A stretch of 64,000 nucleotides of DNA from Pseudomonas sp. JM0905a (lineage in GTDB: Bacteria > Pseudomonadota > Gammaproteobacteria > Pseudomonadales > Pseudomonadaceae), in NCBI RefSeq assembly GCF_014700075.1, contig NZ_JACXBU010000001.1:620001-684000 (forward strand), read 5' to 3'. The notes under the pieces were generated by a model. The model was not told the origin of the DNA, did no database searches, and worked only from the letters and a program-made list of their open reading frames with translations. The position numbers were made by a program, and so were the translations under genes. Each line of letters starts with the position of its first letter. The stretch's first letter is position 1. Shown piece by piece: positions 52,618 to 60,521 of the stretch.

Positions 52618-53097
52618 ATGGCCGACGCCGTTGAAACACTTCTGGAAATCGAGCAAATCAAACAGCTGAAGTACCGCTATTTCAGGGCGATCGACTGCCA
52701 TGACTGGGCCTTGTTCGAAACCTGTGTGGCCGACGACGTGACCACTGCACTGGACAGCGGCAAGTACGCCTTTTGTGGTCGTGCCGGCTTTGTAGAAGGC
52801 TTGCGTGGATTGATGGACCGGCCGACCCTGCTGTCCAAGCACCAGGGACACCACCCGGAGATCGAGTTGATCGCACCGGATCGGGCACGGGGCAGCTGGT
52901 ACCTGGAGGATCATGTGATCGACACGGAAAACGGCTGGATGGTGCACGGTACGGCGTTTTATCAGGACGAATACGTCAAGCGCGACGGCGCCTGGCAGAT
53001 TCTCTCCACCGGTTACCGCCGCGTGTTCGAAACGGTTACAGCGCCCATCCCCGAGTCGTTCAAGGTGATTTCCAGCTGGTTCGACCTGCCGGAATGA
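52618..53097 (+). CDS. NTF2/SnoaL-like protein 2
   Basis: A 159-aa NTF2-fold protein (IEQIKQLKYRYFRAIDCHDWALFETCVADDVTTALDSGKYAFCGRAGFVEGLRGLM; HHPEIELIAPDRARGSWYLEDHVID; later FYQDEYVKRDGAWQILSTGYRRVFE). It is closer to SnoaL_4/limonene-hydrolase-like proteins than to NTF2-like 1, so the two are not recent duplicates. ATG 52618 has GGAG upstream. It is a single-gene transcript ending in a hairpin. Confidence 0.85.
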   Translation: MADAVETLLEIEQIKQLKYRYFRAIDCHDWALFETCVADDVTTALDSGKYAFCGRAGFVEGLRGLMDRPTLLSKHQGHHPEIELIAPDRARGSWYLEDHVIDTENGWMVHGTAFYQDEYVKRDGAWQILSTGYRRVFETVTAPIPESFKVISSWFDLPE

Positions 53098-53102
53098 AGT
53101 CA

Positions 53103-53124
53103 GCGCCGGCGGTTCAGCCGGCGC
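53103..53124. terminator. GC hairpin between NTF2-like 2 and the AraC gene
   Basis: A perfect 8-bp stem GCGCCGGC-GGTTCA-GCCGGCGC; the AraC stop codon is in the loop. No U-tract. Confidence 0.5.
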
Positions 53125-54073
53125 GCAGTTCGCGAATGCCCTTGCCGAGGCGTTTACGCAGCAAGGTACGCAGGGTCACGCCATCGGCGTAGCCCACCAG
53201 CCCGGCCACCTGGTCGACGCTGTGTTCGCTGGTTTTCAGCAGGTGCACGGCGCGTTCGATGCGCAGGTCCTGCACGTAGGCCAGGGGCGTTTTGCCCAGC
53301 ACCTCATGGATGCGCCGGGCGAGGGTGCGTTTGCTGGTGGCCAGTTCCGCAGCGGCGGCATCCAGGCTGAAGCCTTCCGCCAGGCGTTCGCGCACCCAGC
53401 GGTCGAAGCGTTGCACCAGCGGGTCGGCATGGGCCAGGTGGTCGGAGAGGGCGTAGGCCGATTGCGATGGGCGTGAGTCGACGATCAGGTAGCGCGCCAC
53501 CAGGGCGGCCAGTTCCGGGCTGGTCTGGCGGATCAGCCAGAGGGTCAGGTCCAGATGACTGAGGGCGGCGCCGGCGGTCACCAGTTGCCCGGAGCTGACG
53601 ATCATCCGACCGGCGTCGAGCTGCACCTGTGGATAACGTTGCCGGAACAGCGGTGTCAGCCACCAGGTGGTGGTTGCTTCGTGCCCGTCCAGCAAGCCGG
53701 TTTCCGCCAGCACGAAGGTGCCGATGCAGGCCGCGGCGATGCGCGCGCCACCTTCGGCCCAGTGGCGCAGGGCGACAACCGCATCGGCCACGTCAGGGCG
53801 GGCGAGGGCCTGCTGCAACGGGTCAGGCATCTTGTAGCCCATGGCCGGGACGATCACCCATTCCGGCATTGGGCAATCGGCCAGCGGACGCACCGGCACG
53901 CCGAAGCCCAGGGAGCTGTTCACCTCCGGCCGTACCCCGGCCAGGGCCACCTCGAACCGCGGGCAGGGCAACCCATGCAGGGCGGAGAGTTCGTTGGCGG
54001 TGGTGAGGGCGTCGAGCACGGTGGCCAGGCCGGTGTCGAACACACCCTCAAGGGCGAGGACGGTGAGCTTCAT
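53114..54073 (-). CDS. GlxA-type AraC-family regulator (DJ-1/PfpI domain plus HTH)
   Basis: A 319-aa regulator from ATG 54073 (MKLTVLALEGVFDTGLATVLDA). Residues 1-190 form a class I glutamine-amidotransferase-like domain with a nucleophile-elbow cysteine in ARIAAACIGTFVLAETGLLDG near residue 115. Residues 220-319 hold two AraC helix-turn-helix motifs (EGFSLDAAAAELATSKRTLARRIHEVLG; HSVDQVAGLVGYADGVTLRTLL). Such regulators control amino-acid and quaternary-amine catabolism. It is divergent from a thioesterase gene and borders the island, so it could also belong to it. Confidence 0.88.
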   Translation of the reverse strand: MKLTVLALEGVFDTGLATVLDALTTANELSALHGLPCPRFEVALAGVRPEVNSSLGFGVPVRPLADCPMPEWVIVPAMGYKMPDPLQQALARPDVADAVVALRHWAEGGARIAAACIGTFVLAETGLLDGHEATTTWWLTPLFRQRYPQVQLDAGRMIVSSGQLVTAGAALSHLDLTLWLIRQTSPELAALVARYLIVDSRPSQSAYALSDHLAHADPLVQRFDRWVRERLAEGFSLDAAAAELATSKRTLARRIHEVLGKTPLAYVQDLRIERAVHLLKTSEHSVDQVAGLVGYADGVTLRTLLRKRLGKGIRELRAG

Positions 54074-54173
54074 GGCGAGATCGCTACCAAAGTTGTCAAT
54101 CGCGCCAGTATGGCAAAGGGGCAATGGGCCATACATTGAGCTCCACACCCCCCTCTTGCTGCGGAGACTCCTC

Positions 54174-54614
54174 ATGTATCAGAAGACCCTTCTCGCCGGT
54201 TGGGGCGACATGGACTTCAACTCCCACATGCGCAACACCGCCTACCTCGACAAGTCCGCCGACGTGCGCATGATGTACTTCGCCGACCGTGGCTTCCCCA
54301 TGTCCGAGTTCCGCCGCCTGCGCCTTGGGCCGGTGGTGATGAAGGACGAGATCGAGTACTTCCGCGAGTTCCACCTGCTGGACGCGATGGACATCAGCAT
54401 GCGCCTGGCGGGCCTGTCCGAAGACGGCAGCCGGATGATGCTGCGTAACGAGTTCTACCGGGGCACCACCCTGGCGGCGCGGGTCACCTCCACTGCCGGC
54501 TGGTTCGACCTGGAGCAGCGCAAGCTGGTGGTGCCGCCGCCGACCCTGCTGGAAGCGCTCCAGGCCCTGGAGGAAAGCGAGGATTTCCGTGTGCTGCCGG
54601 GCAGCAGCCGCTGA
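54174..54614 (+). CDS. 4-hydroxybenzoyl-CoA thioesterase-family acyl-CoA thioesterase
   Basis: A 146-aa hot-dog-fold protein from ATG 54174. The catalytic pattern GDMDFNSHMRNTAYLD near residue 11 is typical of 4HBT/YbgC-type thioesterases. It probably hydrolyses acyl- or aryl-CoA. It is followed at 12 bp by a DUF488 gene and is divergent from the AraC-type regulator, which may control it. Confidence 0.87.
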   Translation: MYQKTLLAGWGDMDFNSHMRNTAYLDKSADVRMMYFADRGFPMSEFRRLRLGPVVMKDEIEYFREFHLLDAMDISMRLAGLSEDGSRMMLRNEFYRGTTLAARVTSTAGWFDLEQRKLVVPPPTLLEALQALEESEDFRVLPGSSR

Positions 54615-54626
54615 GGAGGAGGGGAG

Positions 54627-55013
54627 ATGAGCATCAGCATCGTCCAACTGGGCACCCCACGAGCCGTCGATGAAGGGGTGCGCATCGGCACCGTGCGTCG
54701 GCCACCGCGCGGCGTGCCCAAGGCCGAATTCGCCAGCCGCGACTACTACGACACCTGGCTGCCCCTGCTGGCGCCCAGCGCGGACCTGATGGCCGAGGGC
54801 AAGGCCGCCGAAAGCGACGCCGACTGGGCGCGCTTCGCCAAACGCTACCGCGCCGAAATGGAAGGCGGGGAGGGCGCCAGGGTGCTGGACCTGCTGGCCG
54901 CCCTGTCCCACGGCAGCCACTTCGCGGTGGGCTGCTACTGCGAAAACGAGGCACGCTGCCATCGATCCCTGCTGCGTCAGTTGCTGGCCGAGCGCGGCGC
55001 GTCGCTTCGCTGA
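54627..55013 (+). CDS. DUF488 family protein
   Basis: A 128-aa cytoplasmic protein. The conserved DUF488 features are GTVRRPPRGVPKAEFASRDYYDTWLPLLAPS and the C-terminal CYCENEARCHRSLL cluster with two Cys and a His. The function of the family is unknown. GAGGGGAG ribosome-binding site; second gene of the thioesterase operon. Confidence 0.87.
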   Translation: MSISIVQLGTPRAVDEGVRIGTVRRPPRGVPKAEFASRDYYDTWLPLLAPSADLMAEGKAAESDADWARFAKRYRAEMEGGEGARVLDLLAALSHGSHFAVGCYCENEARCHRSLLRQLLAERGASLR

Positions 55014-55140
55014 TCCCCACGGCGGAAACGCTCACCACCTCCCTCTGGCAGTCCTACGACCAATGGCGCAGAATCGCGCCTCGTCGACGGAAGGCGCTGA
55101 GTATTAAGGCGCCTTCATTCCTATACTTCTGAGGTATGGG

Positions 55141-55181
55141 TCTTACTCTTCTTTTCCTTTCTTCTTTTTTCTTTCTTTTCT
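55141..55181 (+). promoter_or_regulatory. Polypyrimidine leader of pbpG
   Basis: Forty of 41 bases are C or T (mostly T), an exceptional composition in this GC-rich DNA. It ends 10 bases before the GTG start of pbpG and overlaps where a Shine-Dalgarno would be expected. Possible roles are ribosomal protein S1 or Hfq binding, or an intrinsically melted promoter region. Confidence 0.6.
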
Positions 55182-55190
55182 GGACGCATC

Positions 55191-56135
55191 GTGAAAATTC
55201 GCAGTTCGATCGCCAAGCTGTTCGTTCTCGGTTCCTGCCTGTTCGTTTTTGCAGGTTCTCCGGCCCAAGCCCAGGAAGCGCCGCTGCCGGTTCGCGACCC
55301 GGCTCAACTGCACCTGGCTTCCGGCAGTGTGATGCTGCTGGACCTCAAGACCGACAAGATTCTCTATTCCCGAAATCCCGACCTGGTTGCCCCGATCGCC
55401 TCGGTGACCAAGCTGATGACCGCCATGGTGGTGCTGGACGCCAAGCAGCCCATGGACGAGATCATCACCGTGACCATCCGCGACAACCCGGACATGAAAG
55501 GGGTGTACTCGCGGGTTCGCGTGGGCAGCCAGGTCAATCGCCACGACATGATGCTGATGACCCTGATGTCGTCGGAAAACCGCGCCGCCACTGCCTTGGC
55601 CGAGTCCTATCCCGGCGGTTATTCCGCTTTTATCAAGGCGATGAACACCAAGGCCCACACATTGGGCATGACCAGCACCCGCTACGTCGAACCCACCGGC
55701 CTGTCGCTGCACAACGTGTCCAGCGCCCACGATCTGGTGTTGCTGCTCAAGGAAGCGCGCAAGTACCCGATGCTGAGCCAACTCAGCACCACGCCGGAGA
55801 AGACCATCACCTTCGTCAAGCCGCGCTACAGCCTGGGCTTCCGCAACACCAACAGCCTGGTGCGCAAGCCTGGCTGGAGCATCCAGGTAACCAAGACTGG
55901 CTTCACCGACGAGGCGGGTCACTGCCTGGTGATGTTGACCCACATGAACGGCCGCCCAGTCGCCATGGTGCTGCTGGATGCCTTTGGCAAATACACCCAC
56001 GTGGCCGACGCCACGCGCATGCGCCGCTGGCTGGAAACCGGCAAGAGCGGCCCGGTACCGGCGGCGGCGAAGAACTACCGCCAGTACAAGGACAACCAGA
56101 TTCGTCAGGCGACGGTGCAGAACAGCGCGCAGTGA
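55191..56135 (+). CDS. pbpG: D-alanyl-D-alanine endopeptidase (penicillin-binding protein 7/8)
   Basis: A 314-aa periplasmic enzyme starting at GTG 55191, with a signal peptide ending SPAQA near residue 27. Serine-peptidase S11 motifs are S71-V-T-K74, S128-E-N130 and K235-T-G237. It cleaves D-Ala-mDAP cross-links in peptidoglycan. The length fits PbpG rather than the larger DacA or DacC. It has no strong Shine-Dalgarno but a polypyrimidine leader. Confidence 0.94.
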   Translation: MKIRSSIAKLFVLGSCLFVFAGSPAQAQEAPLPVRDPAQLHLASGSVMLLDLKTDKILYSRNPDLVAPIASVTKLMTAMVVLDAKQPMDEIITVTIRDNPDMKGVYSRVRVGSQVNRHDMMLMTLMSSENRAATALAESYPGGYSAFIKAMNTKAHTLGMTSTRYVEPTGLSLHNVSSAHDLVLLLKEARKYPMLSQLSTTPEKTITFVKPRYSLGFRNTNSLVRKPGWSIQVTKTGFTDEAGHCLVMLTHMNGRPVAMVLLDAFGKYTHVADATRMRRWLETGKSGPVPAAAKNYRQYKDNQIRQATVQNSAQ

Positions 56136-56171
56136 GGGAAAGGGGCAGGCCTGGCGGCCTGCTTCAGGCTG

Positions 56172-56208
56172 CTCCCTCTCCCTCTGGGAGAGGGTTGGGG
56201 TGAGGGAG
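56172..56208. repeat. REP-like palindrome, family A copy 2
   Basis: CCCTCTCCC-TCT-GGGAGAGGG (56174-56194) with tail TTGGGGTGAGGGAG, between convergent pbpG and lysR. Confidence 0.8.
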
Positions 56209-56252
56209 ATACAACAGCTTGCTCCAACTTGAAGGGCAGACCTGTGGTCTGC

Positions 56253-56277
56253 TTGGCGAATGAATTCGCCCCTACAA
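56253..56277. repeat. REP-like element, family B single arm
   Basis: It matches the right arm of the doublet at 39355-39379 over 25 bases. The lysR stop codon (56272-56274) lies inside it, so the last residues of LysR are encoded next to the repeat. Confidence 0.85.
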
Positions 56278-57192
56278 CTTCAATCGAGATTCCAGCCGTT
56301 CCAGGAGTCCCTCCGCTACAGCCCTCAATACTTCCTCCGCCTCATCCACCAGTGCCGACGAAGGTCGGTATTGCGGGCGGATCAGCTGCACGCGGAAGGG
56401 CACGGATGTCTGTAGCCGGCGTATCTGCACTCCGTGCCCGGCCTCGTCCAGCGCACTCAGCGGGTTGACGATGGCCAGGCCCAGTCCCTGGCGGACCATG
56501 GCGCAGACCGAGGCGGCGGTGCTGGTTTCCACCACCATCCGGCGTTCCACCCCGGCGGCCTGGAAATGGGCGTCCAGGCTCTGCCGATAGATATCCAGGC
56601 CCGACAGGCTGATGAACGGGCGACCGTGGAAGTCCGCCAGCTCCAGCTCGGATCTGCTCAGCAGTTCGTGGCCATCCGGCAGCACGCAGACCATATCGGC
56701 GGCGAATAGAGTCGAACCGCGGGTGCCCCGGGGCAGCAAGTCGGTTTCCGACAGGCCAAGGTCATGCCGCTGGCCACTCAGGGATTCCTCCAGCAGGGGC
56801 GATTCCTGGGCGCTGATGGACAGACGCACGCCCGGATGGCGTTCGAGAAAAGCCTGGCAGAACCCTGGCAGCAGGGTCTGGGCAAAGACCGGAAGGCCGG
56901 TGATGGCCAACTGGCCCTGGTCGAAGCGGCGGATGGCCTGGGCCGCGCCGACGATGCGTTCCAGTCCGGCGTAGGAACGCTGCACCTCGTCGAACAGCGC
57001 CAGCCCCTGGGCGGTGGGGGCCAGGCGGCCGCCCTCGCGATCGAACAGGCGGAATCCCAGCAGGTGCTCGAAGCGCGCCAACTCGCGGCTCACGGTGGGC
57101 TGCGAGGTGAACAGCAGGCGCGCGGCGCCGGTGACGCTGCCGGCGGTCATCACGGCGCGGAAGATTTCGATATGGCGAATGGAAAGGTCCAT
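56272..57192 (-). CDS. lysR: Transcriptional activator of lysA
   Basis: A 306-aa LysR-type regulator that is close to E. coli LysR itself over its whole length (RHIEIFRAVMTAGSVTGAARLLFTSQPTVSRELARFE; SAQESPLLEESLSGQRHDLGLSETDLLPRGT; AASVCAMVRQGLGLAIVNPLSAL). The helix-turn-helix is residues 18-37. It is divergent from lysA with a 120-bp AT-rich gap, the classical arrangement in which LysR activates lysA and responds to diaminopimelate and lysine. Confidence 0.93.
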   Translation of the reverse strand: MDLSIRHIEIFRAVMTAGSVTGAARLLFTSQPTVSRELARFEHLLGFRLFDREGGRLAPTAQGLALFDEVQRSYAGLERIVGAAQAIRRFDQGQLAITGLPVFAQTLLPGFCQAFLERHPGVRLSISAQESPLLEESLSGQRHDLGLSETDLLPRGTRGSTLFAADMVCVLPDGHELLSRSELELADFHGRPFISLSGLDIYRQSLDAHFQAAGVERRMVVETSTAASVCAMVRQGLGLAIVNPLSALDEAGHGVQIRRLQTSVPFRVQLIRPQYRPSSALVDEAEEVLRAVAEGLLERLESRLKL

Positions 57193-57312
57193 GGGGCGCT
57201 CGGAAACAGGTTTTAGTACATATCAATAATGAATTGAGTACTCATAAATTGGTATTTTATTGAATCATCCCGTCTCGCCATGATGGCGCCATCCTGAATC
57301 CCGGAGGCCGCC
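57193..57312. promoter_or_regulatory. lysR-lysA divergent operator region
   Basis: AT-rich for this genome. A dyad ATAAA-N7-TTTAT (57244-57260) with the T-N-A character of LysR sites lies about 53 bp before lysA, and a perfect palindrome GATGGC/GCCATC (57282-57293) follows it. The first is the likelier LysR site, by inference. Confidence 0.55.
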
Positions 57313-58551
57313 ATGCGCCCGAATATTCCCGCCGCCACTCTCGCCACTCTCGCCCGTGAACACGGCACCCCGCTGTGGTGCTATGACGCCACGGTGATCC
57401 GCGAGCGCATCGCCCAGCTCAAGGGCTTCGACGTGATCCGCTTCGCCCAGAAGGCCTGCTCCAACCTGAGCATCCTGCGGCTGATGCGCGAAGAGGGTGT
57501 GCAGGTGGACGCGGTGTCCCTCGGCGAAATCGAACGCGCGCTGCTGGCCGGCTACTCGCCCAAGGGCGAGCCGGCAGGCGTAGTGCTGACCTGCGATCTG
57601 CTCGACCGCGCCACGCTCCAGCGCGCCGTGGAACTGGGTATCGAGGTGAATGTCGGCTCCATCGACATGCTTACCCAGCTTGGCCAGGCGAGCCCCGGCC
57701 ACCGCGTCTGGCTGCGCATCAACCCCGGCTTCGGCCATGGCCACAGCCAGAAGACCAACACCGGCGGCGAGAACAGCAAGCACGGCATCTGGCACAGCCA
57801 GTTGCACGATGCGGTGGCGGTGATCCGCGAATACGGCCTGGTACTGGTGGGGCTGCACATGCACATCGGTTCGGGCGTCGACTACAGCCACCTGGAAGAA
57901 GTCTGTGGCGCCATGGTCGGCGCGGTGCGTGAACTGGGCTGCGATCTGGAAGCGATTTCCGCTGGTGGAGGTCTGTCGATTCCCTATCGCGATGGCGATC
58001 CGGTGGTGGACATCCCGCGCTATGCCGAGCTGTGGAACCAGGCCCGTCGCGATATCGAAGGCATCGTGAAGCATCCGGTGCGCCTTGAGCTGGAGCCGGG
58101 CCGCTTCCTGGTGGCCGAATCCGGTTGCCTGTTGAGCGAAGTGCGCGCGGCCAAGGATGTGGGTAACAACCACTTCATCCTGGTGGATGCCGGCTTCAAC
58201 GACCTGATGCGTCCGTCCATGTACGGCAGCTTCCACGGCATGAGCCTGCTGGACGCCGCCGGCAACCCGTCCACCGCTCCGCAACGCCCAACCGTGGTGG
58301 CCGGTCCGCTGTGCGAGTCCGGTGATGTGTTCACCCAGCACGACGGCGGCCTAGTGGCGCCGCGTGCCCTGCCTGCGGCCCAGGTCGGCGATCTGCTGTT
58401 GATCCACGACACCGGCGCCTATGGCGCGTCCATGTCCTCCAACTACAACAGCCGGCCGCTGCTGCCGGAAGTGCTGGTGGACGGCGATGACGTCCGCCTG
58501 ATCCGCCGTCGCCAGCCCCTGGCCGACCTGCTGGCGTTGGAGCAGTTCTGA
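57313..58551 (+). CDS. lysA: Diaminopimelate decarboxylase (E. coli LysA type)
   Basis: A 412-aa PLP enzyme converting meso-diaminopimelate to L-lysine. PLP lysine K47 is in RFAQKACSN; the phosphate-binding HIGSG (GLHMHIGSGVDY) and GGGLSIPY segments are intact, as is the CESGDV cysteine of the second subunit site. The protein resembles enterobacterial LysA and is paired with lysR. Pseudomonas normally has another lysA next to dapF, so this is probably a second copy. Confidence 0.93.
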   Translation: MRPNIPAATLATLAREHGTPLWCYDATVIRERIAQLKGFDVIRFAQKACSNLSILRLMREEGVQVDAVSLGEIERALLAGYSPKGEPAGVVLTCDLLDRATLQRAVELGIEVNVGSIDMLTQLGQASPGHRVWLRINPGFGHGHSQKTNTGGENSKHGIWHSQLHDAVAVIREYGLVLVGLHMHIGSGVDYSHLEEVCGAMVGAVRELGCDLEAISAGGGLSIPYRDGDPVVDIPRYAELWNQARRDIEGIVKHPVRLELEPGRFLVAESGCLLSEVRAAKDVGNNHFILVDAGFNDLMRPSMYGSFHGMSLLDAAGNPSTAPQRPTVVAGPLCESGDVFTQHDGGLVAPRALPAAQVGDLLLIHDTGAYGASMSSNYNSRPLLPEVLVDGDDVRLIRRRQPLADLLALEQF

Positions 58552-58560
58552 CGGCTTTGC

Positions 58561-58599
58561 TCCCCTCTCCCTCCGGGAGAGGGGCCGGGGGTGAGGGTT
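58561..58599. repeat. REP-like palindrome, family A copy 3
   Basis: CCCCTCTCCC-TCC-GGGAGAGGGG (58562-58584), tail CCGGGGGTGAGGG, directly after lysA. Confidence 0.8.
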
Positions 58600-58609
58600 G
58601 TTTCCCTCG

Positions 58610-58669
58610 CTCGTAGGCACCTGAGGGTGGATGCGTTGGGCTTCGCTGCGCTCTGCGCCAACCTACGAG
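58610..58669. repeat. Imperfect palindromic element before zapE
   Basis: CTCGTAGG (58610-58617) and CCTACGAG (58662-58669) flank a GC-rich core containing a GTTGG...CCAAC pair. The layout is typical of longer Pseudomonas intergenic repeats. Confidence 0.55.
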
Positions 58670-58708
58670 TCTTTCGCTGGGGGCTCGCATTCTCCACAAT
58701 GCGGCGCC

Positions 58709-59815
58709 ATGACCTTCGAATCCCCCCTCGCCGCCTACCGCCATGCCCTGGAGCAGGGCGGGTTCCAGCCGGACCCGGCCCAGCGCCATGCCGTGGATTG
58801 CCTGCAGGCCTGTCATGAGGCGCTGCACCGCGCGGGCAAAGTGACCGGCGTCTATCTCTGGGGCCCGGTGGGGCGTGGCAAGACCTGGCTGATGGACCGT
58901 TTCCACCAGAGCCTCAAGGTTCCGGCCCGGCGCCAGCATTTCCATCACTTCATGCGCTGGGTGCACCAGCGGCTGTTCCAGCTCACCGGCACGCCGGACC
59001 CGCTGCGGGCACTCGCCCGTGAACTGGCGGACGAGGTGCGGGTGCTCTGCTTCGATGAGCTGTTCGTCAATGACATTGGCGACGCCATGCTGCTCGGCCG
59101 CCTGCTGCGGGCGATGTTCGACGAGGGTGTCGCCATGGTCGCGACCTCCAACCAGCCGCCCCGGCAGCTCTATGCCGATGGCTTCAACCGCGAGCGCTTC
59201 CTGCCCGCCATCGAGGCCATCGAACAGCACATGGAGGTGGTGGCGGTGGACGGCGGGCAGGATCATCGCCTGCATCCTGGCGCGGCCCACCAGCGTTATT
59301 GGGTGGCCGAACCCGGACGGCCCAGCGCCCTGGCCGGGGTGTTCGACCGCTTGGCGGCGGGGCAGGGCGTTTCGAACGAACCCGTGGAACTGGGCCATCG
59401 TCCGGTGCCGGTGGTGCGTCAATGCGTGGCTGCCGCCTGGTTCCGCTACGCCGACCTGTGCGAGCAGCCGCTGGCAGCGCTGGATTTCATTGCCCTGTGC
59501 GACCGTTTTCCAGCGATCCTGCTGGGCGATGTACCCAACCTCAGCGCCGCTCGCCGCGAAGGTCGTATCGCCCGTGGCACCGAGGATGGTGCCGAGCGCG
59601 TGGAAGCCGGCGATCGCGAGCTGCCGCAGTTGTCGGTGCATGACGATGGCGTGCGCCGTTTCATCGCCCTGGTGGACGAGTGCTACGACCGCCGGGTACC
59701 GCTCTACCTGGAAGCGGCCGTAGCCATGGAATGCCTCTATACCGAGGGCTATCTGGAGTTTCCCTTCCGCCGCACCTTGAGCCGCTTGCGCGAGATGCAG
59801 CTCGAACGCTTCTGA
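58709..59815 (+). CDS. zapE: Cell division ATPase ZapE (AFG1 family)
   Basis: A 368-aa AFG1-type ATPase that modulates the FtsZ ring. I choose ATG 58709 (MTFESPLAAYRHALEQGGF); the open frame to 58631 covers the upstream repeat. Walker A GPVGRGKT is at residues 52-59, the family-specific FHHFMRWVHQRL near residue 79, Walker B VLCFDELFVND, and sensor MVATSNQPP. The C-terminus is complete. This is a compact copy ending 7 bp from the convergent GlcG-like gene. Confidence 0.92.
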   Translation: MTFESPLAAYRHALEQGGFQPDPAQRHAVDCLQACHEALHRAGKVTGVYLWGPVGRGKTWLMDRFHQSLKVPARRQHFHHFMRWVHQRLFQLTGTPDPLRALARELADEVRVLCFDELFVNDIGDAMLLGRLLRAMFDEGVAMVATSNQPPRQLYADGFNRERFLPAIEAIEQHMEVVAVDGGQDHRLHPGAAHQRYWVAEPGRPSALAGVFDRLAAGQGVSNEPVELGHRPVPVVRQCVAAAWFRYADLCEQPLAALDFIALCDRFPAILLGDVPNLSAARREGRIARGTEDGAERVEAGDRELPQLSVHDDGVRRFIALVDECYDRRVPLYLEAAVAMECLYTEGYLEFPFRRTLSRLREMQLERF

Positions 59816-59822
59816 CGCCGCG

Positions 59823-60308
59823 CTACTTGAGCTGGTCCTTGACCGCCTCCAGTCCGGCGGTCGCGCATTGTTCGTCCAGATGACCACCGGGCGCGCCGCC
59901 CACGCCCACGGCACCGATCACCTCGTCACCCACCTTTATCGGCACGCCGCCGGCCAGTATCAGGAAACCGTCAATCATCGGCAGGTGCTGGGAGGCGGGG
60001 TTTTTCTGCACGTTCTCCAGAATCTCGCTGGTGCTGCGCTTGGTGGAGGCGGAGGTGTAGGCCTTGCGCCGGGCGGAATCGAGTGTGTGCGGTCCGGCCT
60101 TGTCGGCGCGCATCACCACGCGCACGCCACCGGCGCGGTCCACCACTACGGCGGAGACGTTGTAGCCCTTGGCGGCGCAAGCCTTGACCGTCGCGCTGGC
60201 AATCTCGGTGGAGACGCTCAGGGGCAGGTATTTTTCGCTGGGAATCTCGGCCTGGGCGGACAGGCAGACGGCAAGACTGCTCAGGGCAAGGAGCTGGAGT
60301 GGTTTCAT
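59823..60308 (-). CDS. Exported GlcG/HbpS-family heme-binding-like protein
   Basis: A 161-aa protein from ATG 60308 with AGGAG upstream. The signal peptide (LLALSSLAVCLSAQA) is followed by the GlcG/HbpS domain (NVSAVVVDRAGGVRVVMRADKAGPHTLDSARRKAYTSAS; VGAVGVGGAPGGHLDEQCATAGL). HbpS-type proteins bind heme or cobalamin-like ligands outside the cytoplasm. It is divergent from the second acyl-CoA synthetase. Confidence 0.87.
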   Translation of the reverse strand: MKPLQLLALSSLAVCLSAQAEIPSEKYLPLSVSTEIASATVKACAAKGYNVSAVVVDRAGGVRVVMRADKAGPHTLDSARRKAYTSASTKRSTSEILENVQKNPASQHLPMIDGFLILAGGVPIKVGDEVIGAVGVGGAPGGHLDEQCATAGLEAVKDQLK

Positions 60309-60521
60309 GGGGAATCTCCTGTCGCATTCATCGGACCGGAGCGGCCGATGGGATCGAGGCGGGTGCCTTCGGCCAGGGGACAGGGACGGCGTAACGATGT
60401 CGCCAAGGAGGCGCTGGCCGCACATTGAAGCCTAGCCAGCCTTCTTAACATTTGTTAATGCCGCCACTACGGCGAGCCCCAAGAATCGGCGCACAACAAC
60501 GCGCAGGTCCAGGAGGCCGCC

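Noticed and set aside
31551-53097. Assigning the island firmly to testosterone, cholate or another named steroid
   Set aside because: Key markers such as hsaC/tesB-type dioxygenase, thiolases, acyl-CoA dehydrogenases and a Ksh reductase are absent from the window, so only a general polycyclic or steroid-like substrate can be proposed.
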